From Chelativorans sp. YIM 93263 (lineage in GTDB: Bacteria > Pseudomonadota > Alphaproteobacteria > Rhizobiales > Rhizobiaceae), in the NCBI RefSeq assembly GCF_028767125.1, contig NZ_JAKCWP010000009.1, positions 34,241-98,240 on the forward strand: DNA of 64,000 nt, read 5' to 3'. Each line of letters opens with the position of its first letter. Within the stretch, counting starts at the first letter, position 1. Under the pieces are notes generated by a model. The model was not told the origin of the DNA. It did no database searches and saw nothing but the letters and a program-made list of their open reading frames with translations. Positions 54,456 to 64,000 of this stretch are shown here, one piece after another. Both the position numbers and the translations under genes were made by a program.

Positions 54456-54959
54456 TCAGCTCTTTTCATTGATGGCGATACGCTTCGCCTTGCTTCGCGC
54501 CTTCTCCATCTTCGGCAGGCTGATGGTCAGAACGCCGTTCTTGAAACTCGCGGAGACTTTATCTTCGTCGATCTCCGTGCCGAGCGCGATGCGTCGCTCA
54601 AAACGTCCGTAAAAACGCTCGCTGAATTGCCGGTCCTTGTCTTCAGTTTCGGTTTTCTTTTCGCCGCGCAAAACCAGCGTATCGTCGTTGAGCAGGACTT
54701 CTACATCGTTCTCGTTGAGGCCGGGAAGCTCGGCGGAAACCCGAATCTCACTGTCGGTTTCGCTGGCCTCGACGCTGGGCCAGGAAGTCCAGCCCGACAT
54801 GTTTCCGAACGTGGCAGGTGCATCGAAGCTCCTGAACACGTCCTCGAACAGCCGGTTCATTTCCCGGTGCAAGGTTAGGAAGGGATTGTCGTTGTCCCGA
54901 TAAGGGGCAGGAGCCCTTTGGGCAGTACGGCTCCAAGGGATAAGGTCACGCATATACAT
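54456..54959 (-). CDS. small heat-shock protein, Hsp20/alpha-crystallin
   Basis: 167 residues. The alpha-crystallin domain (~55-155) includes IRVSAELPGLNENDVEVLLNDDTLVLRGEKK and RIALGTEIDEDKVSASFKNGVLTISLPK; the N-terminal arm starts MYMRDLIPWSR. It is an ATP-independent holdase chaperone. GGAGGCG precedes the ATG. A loose RpoH-like promoter lies 82-107 bases upstream. Confidence 0.92.
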   Translation of the reverse strand: MYMRDLIPWSRTAQRAPAPYRDNDNPFLTLHREMNRLFEDVFRSFDAPATFGNMSGWTSWPSVEASETDSEIRVSAELPGLNENDVEVLLNDDTLVLRGEKKTETEDKDRQFSERFYGRFERRIALGTEIDEDKVSASFKNGVLTISLPKMEKARSKAKRIAINEKS

Positions 54960-55040
54960 TGTCTCGCCTCCATCTCTCGTGTGACATCCAAAAGCCAGAA
55001 TTCACGCTGCCTGCGAGCAGCGGCAGCTCTCAAGAAATTG

Positions 55041-55066
55041 CTTAGGGAAAGCCGGTCAGGCCCAAG
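55041..55066 (-). promoter_or_regulatory. possible RpoH-type promoter of hsp20
   Basis: On the minus strand CTTGGG is followed at heat-shock spacing by CCCTAAG. This is a loose match to the alphaproteobacterial RpoH pattern (CTTG-N17-CYTATNT). Position suits hsp20; weak evidence. Confidence 0.25.
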
Positions 55067-55258
55067 TTCGACCGCTGAAGAGATGGTTTGGCAATTGTTT
55101 TCATAACCACATCCTCCATTGAGCAACATGGATACGAGGAGCGCCAATCGACTGGCGCCCGGGGCCGGTCCCTCTCGGCGACCGGCACCTGAAAATTGGG
55201 AATTGAACATGCGGCTTTCAAGACGCGCAGAGGCGCCGTAGCGCGCTGAACAGCCGGA

Positions 55259-55732
55259 TCACAATCCTGAAGGAGAGCCGAGTTCTTTGCTCATCCGATA
55301 GTAGGCACTGCCGTCCCAGGCGCGCTCTTCCGAAATCACGCTGTAGCCGCTCCTTCGATAAAAACCCGCGGCGTAGAGGATCACATTGGCCTGGATCGTC
55401 GGGACGCTGGTGCGCTTCTGAAAATCATTTTCTGCGTGAGATAGCACGGTGCTGCCGATGCCCATTCCAGTCATCGCCGGCTTAACGTAGACATGTCTGA
55501 TGTGCTCTCGATGCCAGCCTGCACAGGCAACGATGACGCTGCCAGTTTCGGCAACGAACAGGCTGCCGTTTTCGATCATGGCGAGTGCTTCTGCCGCATC
55601 GAAGTTTTCGAGAAGGTTGTCGACCTCCTCCGCCGAGTAGTGTGCCGGGGCAAAGTGCGCAAAAGTTTCGCGCCGGACACGCTCGATCATGACGAGATCG
55701 CCTTTGCCGGCGGGTCGGATGTTCATCGACAC
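55259..55732 (-). CDS. GNAT family acetyltransferase
   Basis: 157 residues starting (GTG) MSMNIRPAGKGDLVMIERVRRETF. Motif A: IRHVYVKPAMTGMGIGSTVLSHAE, followed by LYAAGFYRRSGYSVI. The substrate is unknown. An ATG two codons in is an alternative start. It lies 24 bases after the end of... the bolA gene side, both leftward, but spacing gives no proof of an operon. Confidence 0.8.
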   Translation of the reverse strand: MSMNIRPAGKGDLVMIERVRRETFAHFAPAHYSAEEVDNLLENFDAAEALAMIENGSLFVAETGSVIVACAGWHREHIRHVYVKPAMTGMGIGSTVLSHAENDFQKRTSVPTIQANVILYAAGFYRRSGYSVISEERAWDGSAYYRMSKELGSPSGL

Positions 55733-55756
55733 AAGCGGATCGGCTCGTGGTAAACT

Positions 55757-55990
55757 TTATTCCGGCACGCTCGTCTGCAAGGCCAAGGCGTGCAGTGCGC
55801 CGCCCATCTCGCCTTTCAGGGCGTCATAGACCATCTGGTGCTGCTGCACGCGGGTCTTTCCCCGAAAACTTTCGGAGACAACTTCGGCGGCATAGTGGTC
55901 GCCATCACCGGCGAGATCGCGAATGGTCACTTTCGCGTCGGGAATGGCTTCCCTGATCAGGCGTTCGATATCACCGGCGCTCATTGCCAT
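55757..55990 (-). CDS. bolA: BolA family protein
   Basis: 77 residues (AMSAGDIERLIREAIPDAKV, then DHYAAEVVSESFRGKTRVQQHQMVYDALKGEMG). The class II KH-like fold with the conserved RVQQHQMVYDAL is typical. BolA proteins bridge [2Fe-2S] clusters with CGFS glutaredoxins; grxD is in this window. GGGGAG precedes the ATG at 55990. It lies 25 bases after purL. Confidence 0.93.
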   Translation of the reverse strand: MAMSAGDIERLIREAIPDAKVTIRDLAGDGDHYAAEVVSESFRGKTRVQQHQMVYDALKGEMGGALHALALQTSVPE

Positions 55991-56015
55991 CGAGTAATCT
56001 CCCCTTGGGTTCCCC

Positions 56016-58226
<2,211 letters not shown>

Positions 58227-58512
58227 GGCTGGTTATCGATTCCAAGGCGCTGATGCCCGGGCCTCATAGCGCAGCTTGGCGCGGGTTTCACCGTCTATGT
58301 GTGAAAAAACACGCAAAGATATCCAAAACGCCGCACGGGGCAGCAGTCGAACGTCGAAACCGTCGAGCGCGGAGCGCATCATGGCAAGGCGTGGATTATT
58401 CCCGCGATGCACTTCTCGCGGATCGCTGCGGCCACGTCGATTGTACCAGCCGCGCGCGCAGTTCAGCCAACAGGAAAGGCATGCCGCCCGTTTTGGAATT
58501 GAAGCGGAGTCT

Positions 58513-58932
58513 CTACGCTTGACAGGTAAGAGAACCCGCGGACCAACGCCCGATATCCGCATTGACGCGCTCACCGCTTGGAGTGCCGGAGAGCGGACCG
58601 TAGGTCTCGATTTTCACCGGCGCACCGGAAGCTTCAATGACCATGAGTGGCAATCCACGCGTCTTGCCCTTTTCAAGGAGAAGCAGGCGCGGGCGCCCGA
58701 CAGTGGTATCAAGCTCCGGAATAAGCCGAAGATCTTCAAATCCGGCCGAATCCATCCAGCATTTCACGCCAGCCTCGTTGACACGCTGTAGAGCTTGGAT
58801 GGCATCATCGGAGTCGGTCCGCATCGAAGAGGAGCCGCCGGTCCCCTGACATCCCGCGAGCGACAGCGCGATGATCATCAGCCCGGTGAGCCGGCGATGG
58901 CTCGGCCCTCGCGCCCGTTCCGCTCTCCTCAC
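58513..58932 (-). CDS. lipoprotein encoded within the pur cluster
   Basis: 139 residues. After a basic start ([14 protein letters not shown], from a GTG that overlaps the purQ stop) comes [11 protein letters not shown], a lipobox. Four further conserved-looking pieces ([36 protein letters not shown]) suggest a small periplasmic domain. Function unknown. The overlap makes co-expression with purQ likely, which is odd for a cell-envelope protein. Confidence 0.7.
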   Translation of the reverse strand: MRRAERARGPSHRRLTGLMIIALSLAGCQGTGGSSSMRTDSDDAIQALQRVNEAGVKCWMDSAGFEDLRLIPELDTTVGRPRLLLLEKGKTRGLPLMVIEASGAPVKIETYGPLSGTPSGERVNADIGRWSAGSLTCQA

Positions 58933-59597
58933 GCGGCTTTGCCTAGCACGCTTTCAAAGAGCAGGCGCCCATCCGTCCCGCCATGAGCAGATTCGATGAG
59001 GTTTTCCGGGTGAGGCATGATGCCCAGCACATTGCCGCCTCTGTTGACGATCGCCGCGATATCGTTGATCGAACCGTTGGGATTAGTGCCTTCAACGTAG
59101 CGGAACACCACCTGTCCTTCACCCTCGATCCGCTCCAGCGTCTTAGAATCGGTGAAATAATTTCCGTCGTGATGGGCGACAGGGCAGCGAATGATCTGGC
59201 CTGGCGCATAGCTACGCGTGAAGGCGGTGTTGGCGTTAGCCACCTGCAGTTTCACTTCACGACAGACGAATTTCAAAGAGGCGTTCCGCATCAGCGCGCC
59301 CGGCAGCAGCCCCGACTCGAGCAGGATCTGAAAGCCGTTACACACGCCTATGACCATGACGCCTTTGGCAGCCTTCTCGGCCACTGCCTTCATGACCGGC
59401 ATGCGTGCGGCAATGGCTCCGCAGCGCAGGTAATCGCCATAGGAGAAGCCGCCGGGCAGGACGATGAGATCCACATCCGGAATTTCCGTTTCGGTCTGCC
59501 ATACGGTCACGGGCGAACGGCCCGAGACTTTGGTAAGCGCGGCGATCATATCGCGATCGCGATTAAGTCCGGGAAGCTGGATAACGGCTGATTTCAT
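58929..59597 (-). CDS. purQ: FGAM synthase glutaminase subunit PurQ
   Basis: 222 residues of class I glutamine amidotransferase fold. The nucleophile is in [19 protein letters not shown], and the catalytic His/Glu lie in MPHPENL near the end. It supplies ammonia to PurL. purS lies 53 bases upstream in the same direction. Confidence 0.95.
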   Translation of the reverse strand: MKSAVIQLPGLNRDRDMIAALTKVSGRSPVTVWQTETEIPDVDLIVLPGGFSYGDYLRCGAIAARMPVMKAVAEKAAKGVMVIGVCNGFQILLESGLLPGALMRNASLKFVCREVKLQVANANTAFTRSYAPGQIIRCPVAHHDGNYFTDSKTLERIEGEGQVVFRYVEGTNPNGSINDIAAIVNRGGNVLGIMPHPENLIESAHGGTDGRLLFESVLGKAA

Positions 59598-59650
59598 AAA
59601 TTGGAACCGTGAGGTTTTTGCGGCCCTTCGGCCATTTGGCGCCTGCCACT

Positions 59651-59902
59651 TCAGGTAATGGCTATACTGTAATCTTCAATTACCGTGTTTGCCAGCAAAC
59701 GCTCGCACATGCCTTCCAACGCGGCTTCCGCCTGCGCGCGGTCAGCCGTATCGAGTTCTACGTCGAACACCTTCCCCTGCCGCACTGAACCGATGCTGGA
59801 AAAGCCAAGGCCGCCCAGTGCGCCCTCGATGGCTTTGCCCTGGGGATCGAGCACGCCGTTTTTCAAGGTGACGATGACGCGCGCCTTTATCACTTCAGCC
59901 AA
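59651..59902 (-). CDS. purS: FGAM synthase subunit PurS
   Basis: 83 residues: [30 protein letters not shown] and [12 protein letters not shown] are the family blocks. PurS bridges PurL and PurQ and helps transfer ammonia. It is 24 bases after purC. Confidence 0.95.
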   Translation of the reverse strand: MAEVIKARVIVTLKNGVLDPQGKAIEGALGGLGFSSIGSVRQGKVFDVELDTADRAQAEAALEGMCERLLANTVIEDYSIAIT

Positions 59903-59926
59903 CTCCGCTCATATGTCAGTGGTATA

Positions 59927-60718
59927 TCAATGCCGCGTTTCGCCATCGGGCTTTGATGAGACCAGAACCGGTCCGCTCGCCTTTGGGGTATCGTTCTCGT
60001 TCATGATCCCAAGGCGCCGGGCCACCTCCTGATAAGCTTCGAGCAACCCGCCCAGGTCCCGGCGAAAGCGGTCCTTGTCCATCTTGTCCTGTGTCGTCAC
60101 ATCCCACAGACGGCAGGAATCGGGCGATATCTCATCAGCCACGACGATGCGCATCATCTCACCCTCGAACAGGCGTCCGCACTCGATCTTGAAGTCGACA
60201 AGCTGGATGCCGACGCCGAGGAACAGGCCGGAGAGGAAATCGTTCACGCGGATGGCCAGCGCCATCATATCGTCGATCTCCTGTGGACTGGCCCAGCCGA
60301 ATGCGGTGATGTGCTCTTCCGAAACCATGGGATCGTGGAGCGCGTCGGCCTTGTAATAGAACTCGATGATCGAACGCGGCAAAACCGTACCTTCCTCGAG
60401 ACCGAGCCGCTTCGCGAGCGAGCCGGCGGCGACGTTGCGCACCACGATCTCCAGAGGAATGATCTCCACCTCGCGGATGAGCTGCTCGCGCATATTCAGC
60501 CGGCGGATGAAGTGTGTGGGGATGCCAATCCGGTTCAGATGCTCAAACAGGTATTCCGAGATCCGGTTGTTGAGCACGCCTTTTCCGTCGAGGACCTCAT
60601 ACTTTTTGCCATCAAAGGCCGTAGCTTCGTCCTTGAAGAATTGAATGAGTGTACCGGGCTCTGGGCCTTCATAAAGAATTTTGGCCTTGCCTTCATAAAT
60701 GCGGCGGCGACGGTTCAT
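59927..60718 (-). CDS. purC: SAICAR synthetase
   Basis: 263 residues: [36 protein letters not shown] at the N-terminus, [21 protein letters not shown], and the late [16 protein letters not shown]. It joins CAIR and aspartate. It is the first gene of the leftward pur cluster; the promoter should be in the 245 bases toward the divergent DUF1476 gene. Confidence 0.97.
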   Translation of the reverse strand: MNRRRRIYEGKAKILYEGPEPGTLIQFFKDEATAFDGKKYEVLDGKGVLNNRISEYLFEHLNRIGIPTHFIRRLNMREQLIREVEIIPLEIVVRNVAAGSLAKRLGLEEGTVLPRSIIEFYYKADALHDPMVSEEHITAFGWASPQEIDDMMALAIRVNDFLSGLFLGVGIQLVDFKIECGRLFEGEMMRIVVADEISPDSCRLWDVTTQDKMDKDRFRRDLGGLLEAYQEVARRLGIMNENDTPKASGPVLVSSKPDGETRH

Positions 60719-60963
60719 GGCTTTCTCTGCTTGTCTGCCGGTCTTTCAAGCGCCTGGACACTAGCCGACTCGGCAAGAGGGCGTGCGCCAACTGGCTCCG
60801 CGGGTCTGTAGCGCAAACGGGACATCACCACAATGGGATTTACCGCATCTCTACCGGAATTGTCCTGTCGACATTATCCTATTGACCGTCTGCCGGAGGG
60901 CTGTCTCTATCTGGGTGACGATTGTCCGTCGGTGTGGATCGGATACGGAAGAGGTAAGAATTC

Positions 60964-61281
60964 ATGTCCAGTATGAAAGATCGTGAAGAGACGTTTGAAC
61001 GCAAGTTCGTACGTGATGAGGAGTTGAAGTTTAAGGCCGTCTCGCGCCGAAACAAGTTGCTCGGCCTTTGGGCCGCCGAGAAGCTCGGGAAGGCGGGCGC
61101 TCAAGCGGATGAGTACGCTCGAGAGGTCATCCGGGCCGATTTCGAGGAGGCGGGCGACGAAGACGTTTTTCGCAAGGTTCGCAAGGATTTTGACACGGCC
61201 AGTGTGTCCGTTTCCGATGACGAAATCCGTCAGAAAATGATCGAACTGCTCAACCAGGCGATCGATCAGGTAAACTCCTAG
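60964..61281 (+). CDS. F1-ATPase inhibitor zeta subunit (DUF1476)
   Basis: 105 residues, helical, opening MSSMKDREETFERKFVRDEELKFKA. The pattern continues RRNKLLGLWAAEKLG and FEEAGDEDVFRKVRKDF. In Paracoccus this alphaproteobacterial protein is the zeta subunit that inhibits F1Fo-ATPase hydrolysis through its N-terminus. GAGG lies upstream of the ATG. It is divergent from purC, and a decayed second copy lies about 110 bases downstream. Confidence 0.9.
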   Translation: MSSMKDREETFERKFVRDEELKFKAVSRRNKLLGLWAAEKLGKAGAQADEYAREVIRADFEEAGDEDVFRKVRKDFDTASVSVSDDEIRQKMIELLNQAIDQVNS

Positions 61282-61389
61282 GTACAAACGGATGATTGCG
61301 GCTCCACATTGAACGGGCCGCTATCCGCTGTCTCTAAAAACGGATATGGCGCTTGCGCCGCGCGCAGAGCGCTGGCCGGAGGCAAGGCC

Positions 61390-61480
61390 ATGTCCCCTTT
61401 CAAGGAACGTGAGCGACGTTAGAACGCGAGTTCGTCACGACGAGGACCTGAAGTTCAATGCGCTTTTGCGCAGCAAGGGG
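61390..61480 (+). pseudogene. decayed second copy of the DUF1476 gene
   Basis: From ATG 61390 the frame reads MSPFKERER and then meets TAG at 61420. Shifting frame gives LEREFV and shifting again gives HDEDLKFNALLR, together the N-terminal 30 residues of DUF1476. After that the similarity ends against the 3' end of the convergent hydrolase gene. So it is a truncated copy with at least two frameshifts, in tandem with the intact gene at 60964. Confidence 0.7.
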
Positions 61481-61488
61481 CCCGATAT

Positions 61489-62046
61489 CTACTGCGGCGA
61501 CAGCTTCGCCAGAAAATGCGCGAAAGTGAGCGTTCCCTCGGGCCATGGGCCGAAGCCCGATTCTGCGTTGATGTGACCGGCTTCGCCTGCATCCAGGAAC
61601 TTCGAGCCCCACGCCGCAGCGATGTCCTCCGCGGCTTCGAAGCTGCCAAAATGGTCGTCGCGGCTGGCCACCACGATCGACGGAAAGGGCAGGGGATCCC
61701 GTGGGTAGGGACCGAACGTCATCAAGTGTTTCGGCCTGATCCTGGGATTATCCACCTCTGGCGGAGCAACGAAAAATGCGCCGACCACCTCATTTTTATA
61801 TTCCGGAATGCCGTGAATCGCGCAGGCAATCCCCAGCGAATGTGCGACCAGGACGACCGGCCGCTCCGATTCGTTGACAGCTTCCACGACCCTTCCGACC
61901 CAGTCTTCGCGGACCGGTTTCGACCACTCGGCCTGCTCGACACGGCGCGCGGTCGACATGCGCGCTTCCCAGCGGCTCTGCCAGTGATCGGGACCGGAAT
62001 TGGTGTATCCGGGGATGATGAGGATATCGGCGTCTTTCGCTTTCAT
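61489..62046 (-). CDS. RBBP9/YdeN-type serine hydrolase
   Basis: 185 residues from MKAKDADILIIPGYTNSGPDHWQSRWE at 62046. The nucleophile elbow is LVAHSLGIACAIH (Ser in AHSLG), the Asp is expected near VASRDDHFGSFE, and the His is in LDAGEAGHINAESGFGPWPEG, the usual family ending. The substrate is unknown. The long upstream frame has no start signal and is rejected. Confidence 0.88.
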   Translation of the reverse strand: MKAKDADILIIPGYTNSGPDHWQSRWEARMSTARRVEQAEWSKPVREDWVGRVVEAVNESERPVVLVAHSLGIACAIHGIPEYKNEVVGAFFVAPPEVDNPRIRPKHLMTFGPYPRDPLPFPSIVVASRDDHFGSFEAAEDIAAAWGSKFLDAGEAGHINAESGFGPWPEGTLTFAHFLAKLSPQ

Positions 62047-62138
62047 GCCGCCGCATCTAGCGAGCAAGCAGAAGAGTCGCAACCGCTTTTGGGCGATTTG
62101 ATGAACCGCCGGTCCCGCGAGAAACCGGCGGTATCGAA

Positions 62139-62567
62139 TTAACCTGCAGCCGCTTCCGTCTGTCCCTGCGCCGCCTCGACGTCCATCCACATCACCTCCC
62201 AAATGTGGCCGTCCGGGTCCTCGAAGCTGCGACCGTACATGAAACCGTAGTCTTGCTTGGGGCAAGGATCGACCGCACCGCCGGCAGCTTCGGCCTTGTT
62301 TACCAGCGCGTCTACCCCGTCACGGCTTTCTTCCGAAACACAAAGCAGCACTTCGCTCGTCGTTTTCGCATCCGCGATCTGCTTGGGCGTGAACTGCTTG
62401 AACTTGTCGTGGGTGAGCAGCATCACGAATATGGTGTCGGACAGAACCATGCACGAGGCCGTCCCGTCGCAAAACTGCTCGTTCTTCTCCGCCCCGATGG
62501 ACTGATAAAAGCGGGTCGCTTTATCCAGGTCGCCCACGGGCAGGTTCACAAAAATCATCTTTGGCAT
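62139..62567 (-). CDS. VOC family protein (glyoxalase-like)
   Basis: 142 residues: MIFVNLPVGDLDKATRFYQSIGAEKNEQF at the start and YGFMYGRSFEDPDGHIWEVMWM at the end, both typical of the PhnB/YaeR-like VOC branch. The fold binds a metal, but the reaction is unknown. It lies 92 bases before the hydrolase, in the same direction. Confidence 0.85.
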   Translation of the reverse strand: MPKMIFVNLPVGDLDKATRFYQSIGAEKNEQFCDGTASCMVLSDTIFVMLLTHDKFKQFTPKQIADAKTTSEVLLCVSEESRDGVDALVNKAEAAGGAVDPCPKQDYGFMYGRSFEDPDGHIWEVMWMDVEAAQGQTEAAAG

Positions 62568-62792
62568 AGAAGACTCCTTTCTGCTGTTCCCCCTCAGGAC
62601 GGTTGAGGGAACTTCGCTCCGACACGCCTCCAGACTTTTTTAAAGGGCATGCAGTTGAAACTGTGAACAGCGTGTTCGCGCCGAAGGTCTTGTTGCACCC
62701 TCGGGGCGCACACAGATGACCAGTAGCCATGGCGGACCAATCACCAATTCGGAAGATGGACCATATTGCAGCCTGCCTCCCAGGAGACTGAA

Positions 62793-63590
62793 ATGAAAGA
62801 ACTTCCTTTCGCCGCGACCACCCCGGTGCATGTCGCCGATATCGGTCTTAAGGCGCGCAATGCGGACCGGACTGCCGCCTTTTACAAGGACATTCTCGGT
62901 TTGGTGGAGCTGGCCGCGGCCAGTGATACGATCGTCCTGGGCGCTGGTGAGCGGCCGCTTCTCACGATTGAGGAGGATAGCGGGGCCAAACCCGACGACG
63001 ACCGGGAGGCGGGCTTGTTTCACACGGCCTTTCTTTTGCCTTCCCGCGCCGATCTTGCCCGGTGGGCGCGCTTTGCCACCAAGAGGCAGATCCCACTCGA
63101 AGGGGCTTCCGACCATCTGGTGAGCGAGGCAATCTATCTCAGCGATCCGGAAGGCAACGGCATCGAGATTTATGCCGACCGTGCGCGCGAGGACTGGCGA
63201 TGGGATGGCGGCCAGGTCGTCATGAAGACCCTGCCGCTCGATTTCGAGGCTCTGTTCGCCAGCGCGGGCGAGGGCACCTGGAACGGGGCACCGGACGGCA
63301 CGGTTATCGGCCATGTGCATCTGCGCGTCGGCGACCCGACGGAAGCGGAAACCTGGTGGCGTGAGACACTCGGTCTGGACACCATGGCGCGTTACGGCGC
63401 CCATGCTTCTTTCCTCGCCTCTGGTGGTTACCATCACCATATCGGCGCCAATTCCTGGCATAGCGCCGGCGCGGGGCGGCGTGATCCCGACCGCGCTGGG
63501 TTGGCCTGGGTGAGCCTGCGTTCCGCGGAAGCTCGAGAAGGGCGTACATTGGACGATCCATGGGGCACGATTGTTCATATCGTTCATTGA
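62793..63590 (+). CDS. tandem-VOC protein, CatE/glyoxalase-like
   Basis: 265 residues from MKELPFAATTPVHVADIGLKARN at 62793. Two VOC modules follow: residues ~12-130 with EAIYLSDPEGNGIEIYADR, and ~165-260 with IGHVHLRVGDPTEAETWW and GYHHHIGANSWHS. This is the CatE-type arrangement of a ring-cleaving dioxygenase or glyoxalase; the substrate is unknown. Divergent from the 142-residue VOC gene. Confidence 0.87.
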   Translation: MKELPFAATTPVHVADIGLKARNADRTAAFYKDILGLVELAAASDTIVLGAGERPLLTIEEDSGAKPDDDREAGLFHTAFLLPSRADLARWARFATKRQIPLEGASDHLVSEAIYLSDPEGNGIEIYADRAREDWRWDGGQVVMKTLPLDFEALFASAGEGTWNGAPDGTVIGHVHLRVGDPTEAETWWRETLGLDTMARYGAHASFLASGGYHHHIGANSWHSAGAGRRDPDRAGLAWVSLRSAEAREGRTLDDPWGTIVHIVH

Positions 63591-63660
63591 GATTAGACGC
63601 GCGCGTCATCGTCGCCACGCCCGGCTTGTCACCGTCTGGCCATTTCAAAGATCGGGAAAC

Positions 63661-63715
63661 GGGGCGCGTGGTCCGAGCCTCTCTATTAGTTTAGGTGGCG
63701 CGTTCCACGCGCCCC
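63661..63715. repeat. long inverted repeat with an alternative hairpin
   Basis: GGGGCGCGTGG (63661-63671) pairs perfectly with CCACGCGCCCC (63705-63715). The right arm can instead fold locally (63697-63703 with 63707-63713, 7 bp). The two pairings exclude each other. This looks like an attenuator or switch-like structure of unknown role downstream of the tandem-VOC gene. Confidence 0.45.
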
Positions 63716-64000
63716 GTCGGCCGCTGTCCCGCGGTTGGCCGGTCACTCGGGCTTCACTCTCCTGCCCGGCTGCACCCAATTAGGGGGTGGTCTCTGCCGG
63801 GCCGAAGAAGAAGTCCTAGCGGCTTCTCCGCGGCTGCCCGACACCGTCTCTCACCCGGTGCCCGGTTTTTCCGGCGATGCTGTCTGTCACCCAGCACCCC
63901 GGCGCCGCCGGCCTGTTGCGGGCCCTCACATGCCTCCAGGTACCGGATCCCTGGAGGGGGAGGCTGCCGCCGCCCTCCCTGATCCCCGGTCCGGACCCGG
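63716..64000. ncRNA. candidate structured RNA, end cut by window
   Basis: No credible ORF on either strand. The stretch is packed with hairpins: 63764-63802 (7-bp outer stem around a CACCC/GGGTG hairpin), 63842-63860, 63862-63874, 63878-63896 and 63932-63956 (7-bp CCTCCAG/CTGGAGG). Two of them have different 5-bp stems but loops TCTCTCACC and TCTGTCACC. It does not match RNase P, tmRNA, 6S or SRP RNA by eye. Strand and borders unknown. Confidence 0.35.

Noticed and set aside
63695..63982. 95-codon plus-strand frame at the right end
   Set aside because: Product is Arg/Pro/Ser/Cys-rich with no pattern. The DNA is better explained by hairpins.
63716..64000. RNase P RNA, tmRNA, 6S or cobalamin riboswitch at the right end
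   Set aside because: None of the universally conserved blocks of these RNAs is found on either strand.

Overview
The window looks like chromosome of an alphaproteobacterium of the order Hyphomicrobiales (Rhizobiales), probably near Mesorhizobium/Nitratireductor/Chelativorans. This rests on family content and gene order: PopZ (DUF2497), the DUF1476 ATPase-inhibitor subunit, HdaA beside a PerM-type permease and purM-purN, an Omp25/31-like porin, DUF1127 with a LysR regulator, DUF982, and uvrC-pgsA-moaD-moaE. Coding density is high and GC is high, apart from a few lower-GC inserts. The genus is an inference; no rRNA is present.

Positions 1-10962 are the right-hand part of a prophage-like integrated element. 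A tyrosine integrase (9754-10962) ends 32 bases from the 3' end of tRNA-Cys, the likely attachment site; the other end and any structural genes lie left of the window. A divergent repressor/Cro-type pair (6319 rightward, 6245 leftward) is surrounded by TGTGA-N5-TCACA dyads, which recur about 900 bases away over a second promoter. The long leftward early operon carries a CII-like regulator preceded by two TTCCCG-N3-CGGGAA dyads, a chain of very small translationally coupled ORFs, a GapR homologue and a ParB/MT-A70 methyltransferase fusion. Three membrane-anchored proteins of unknown function (1187-2218, 2321-2986, 8439-9092) sit against the direction of their neighbours and look like accessory 'morons'.

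Positions 11000-31300 are ordinary chromosome: gpt, a NUDIX hydrolase, a PiT phosphate transporter, a dimethylglycine/sarcosine dehydrogenase-like flavoprotein, a GlxA-type regulator, a LysR gene divergent from a DUF1127 gene, molybdopterin synthase (moaE, moaD), pgsA, uvrC, an SDR, a porin, RNase T2, rlmJ, a molybdopterin oxidoreductase and four tRNAs up to tRNA-Pro at 30839.

Positions 31300-49500 carry an HdeA-like protein split by a long acidic insert, hdaA/permease/CDP-alcohol transferase, purMN, a complete thiCOSGED operon behind a TPP riboswitch, tRNA-Asn, a Tat-exported flavin amine oxidase paired with a periplasmic cytochrome c, an isoaspartate methyltransferase-like gene, a TolC homologue and popZ.

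Positions 49900-64000 carry rpsD, ttcA, an MFS exporter, a CGFS glutaredoxin, stress genes (hsp20, DUF982, two GNATs), bolA, the purL-lipoprotein-purQ-purS-purC cluster, DUF1476 followed by a decayed second copy, a small serine hydrolase and two VOC proteins. The last 400 bases have no credible gene but are dense in hairpins, including two different 5-bp stems that carry nearly the same 9-base loop; this is the best candidate for an undescribed structured RNA.
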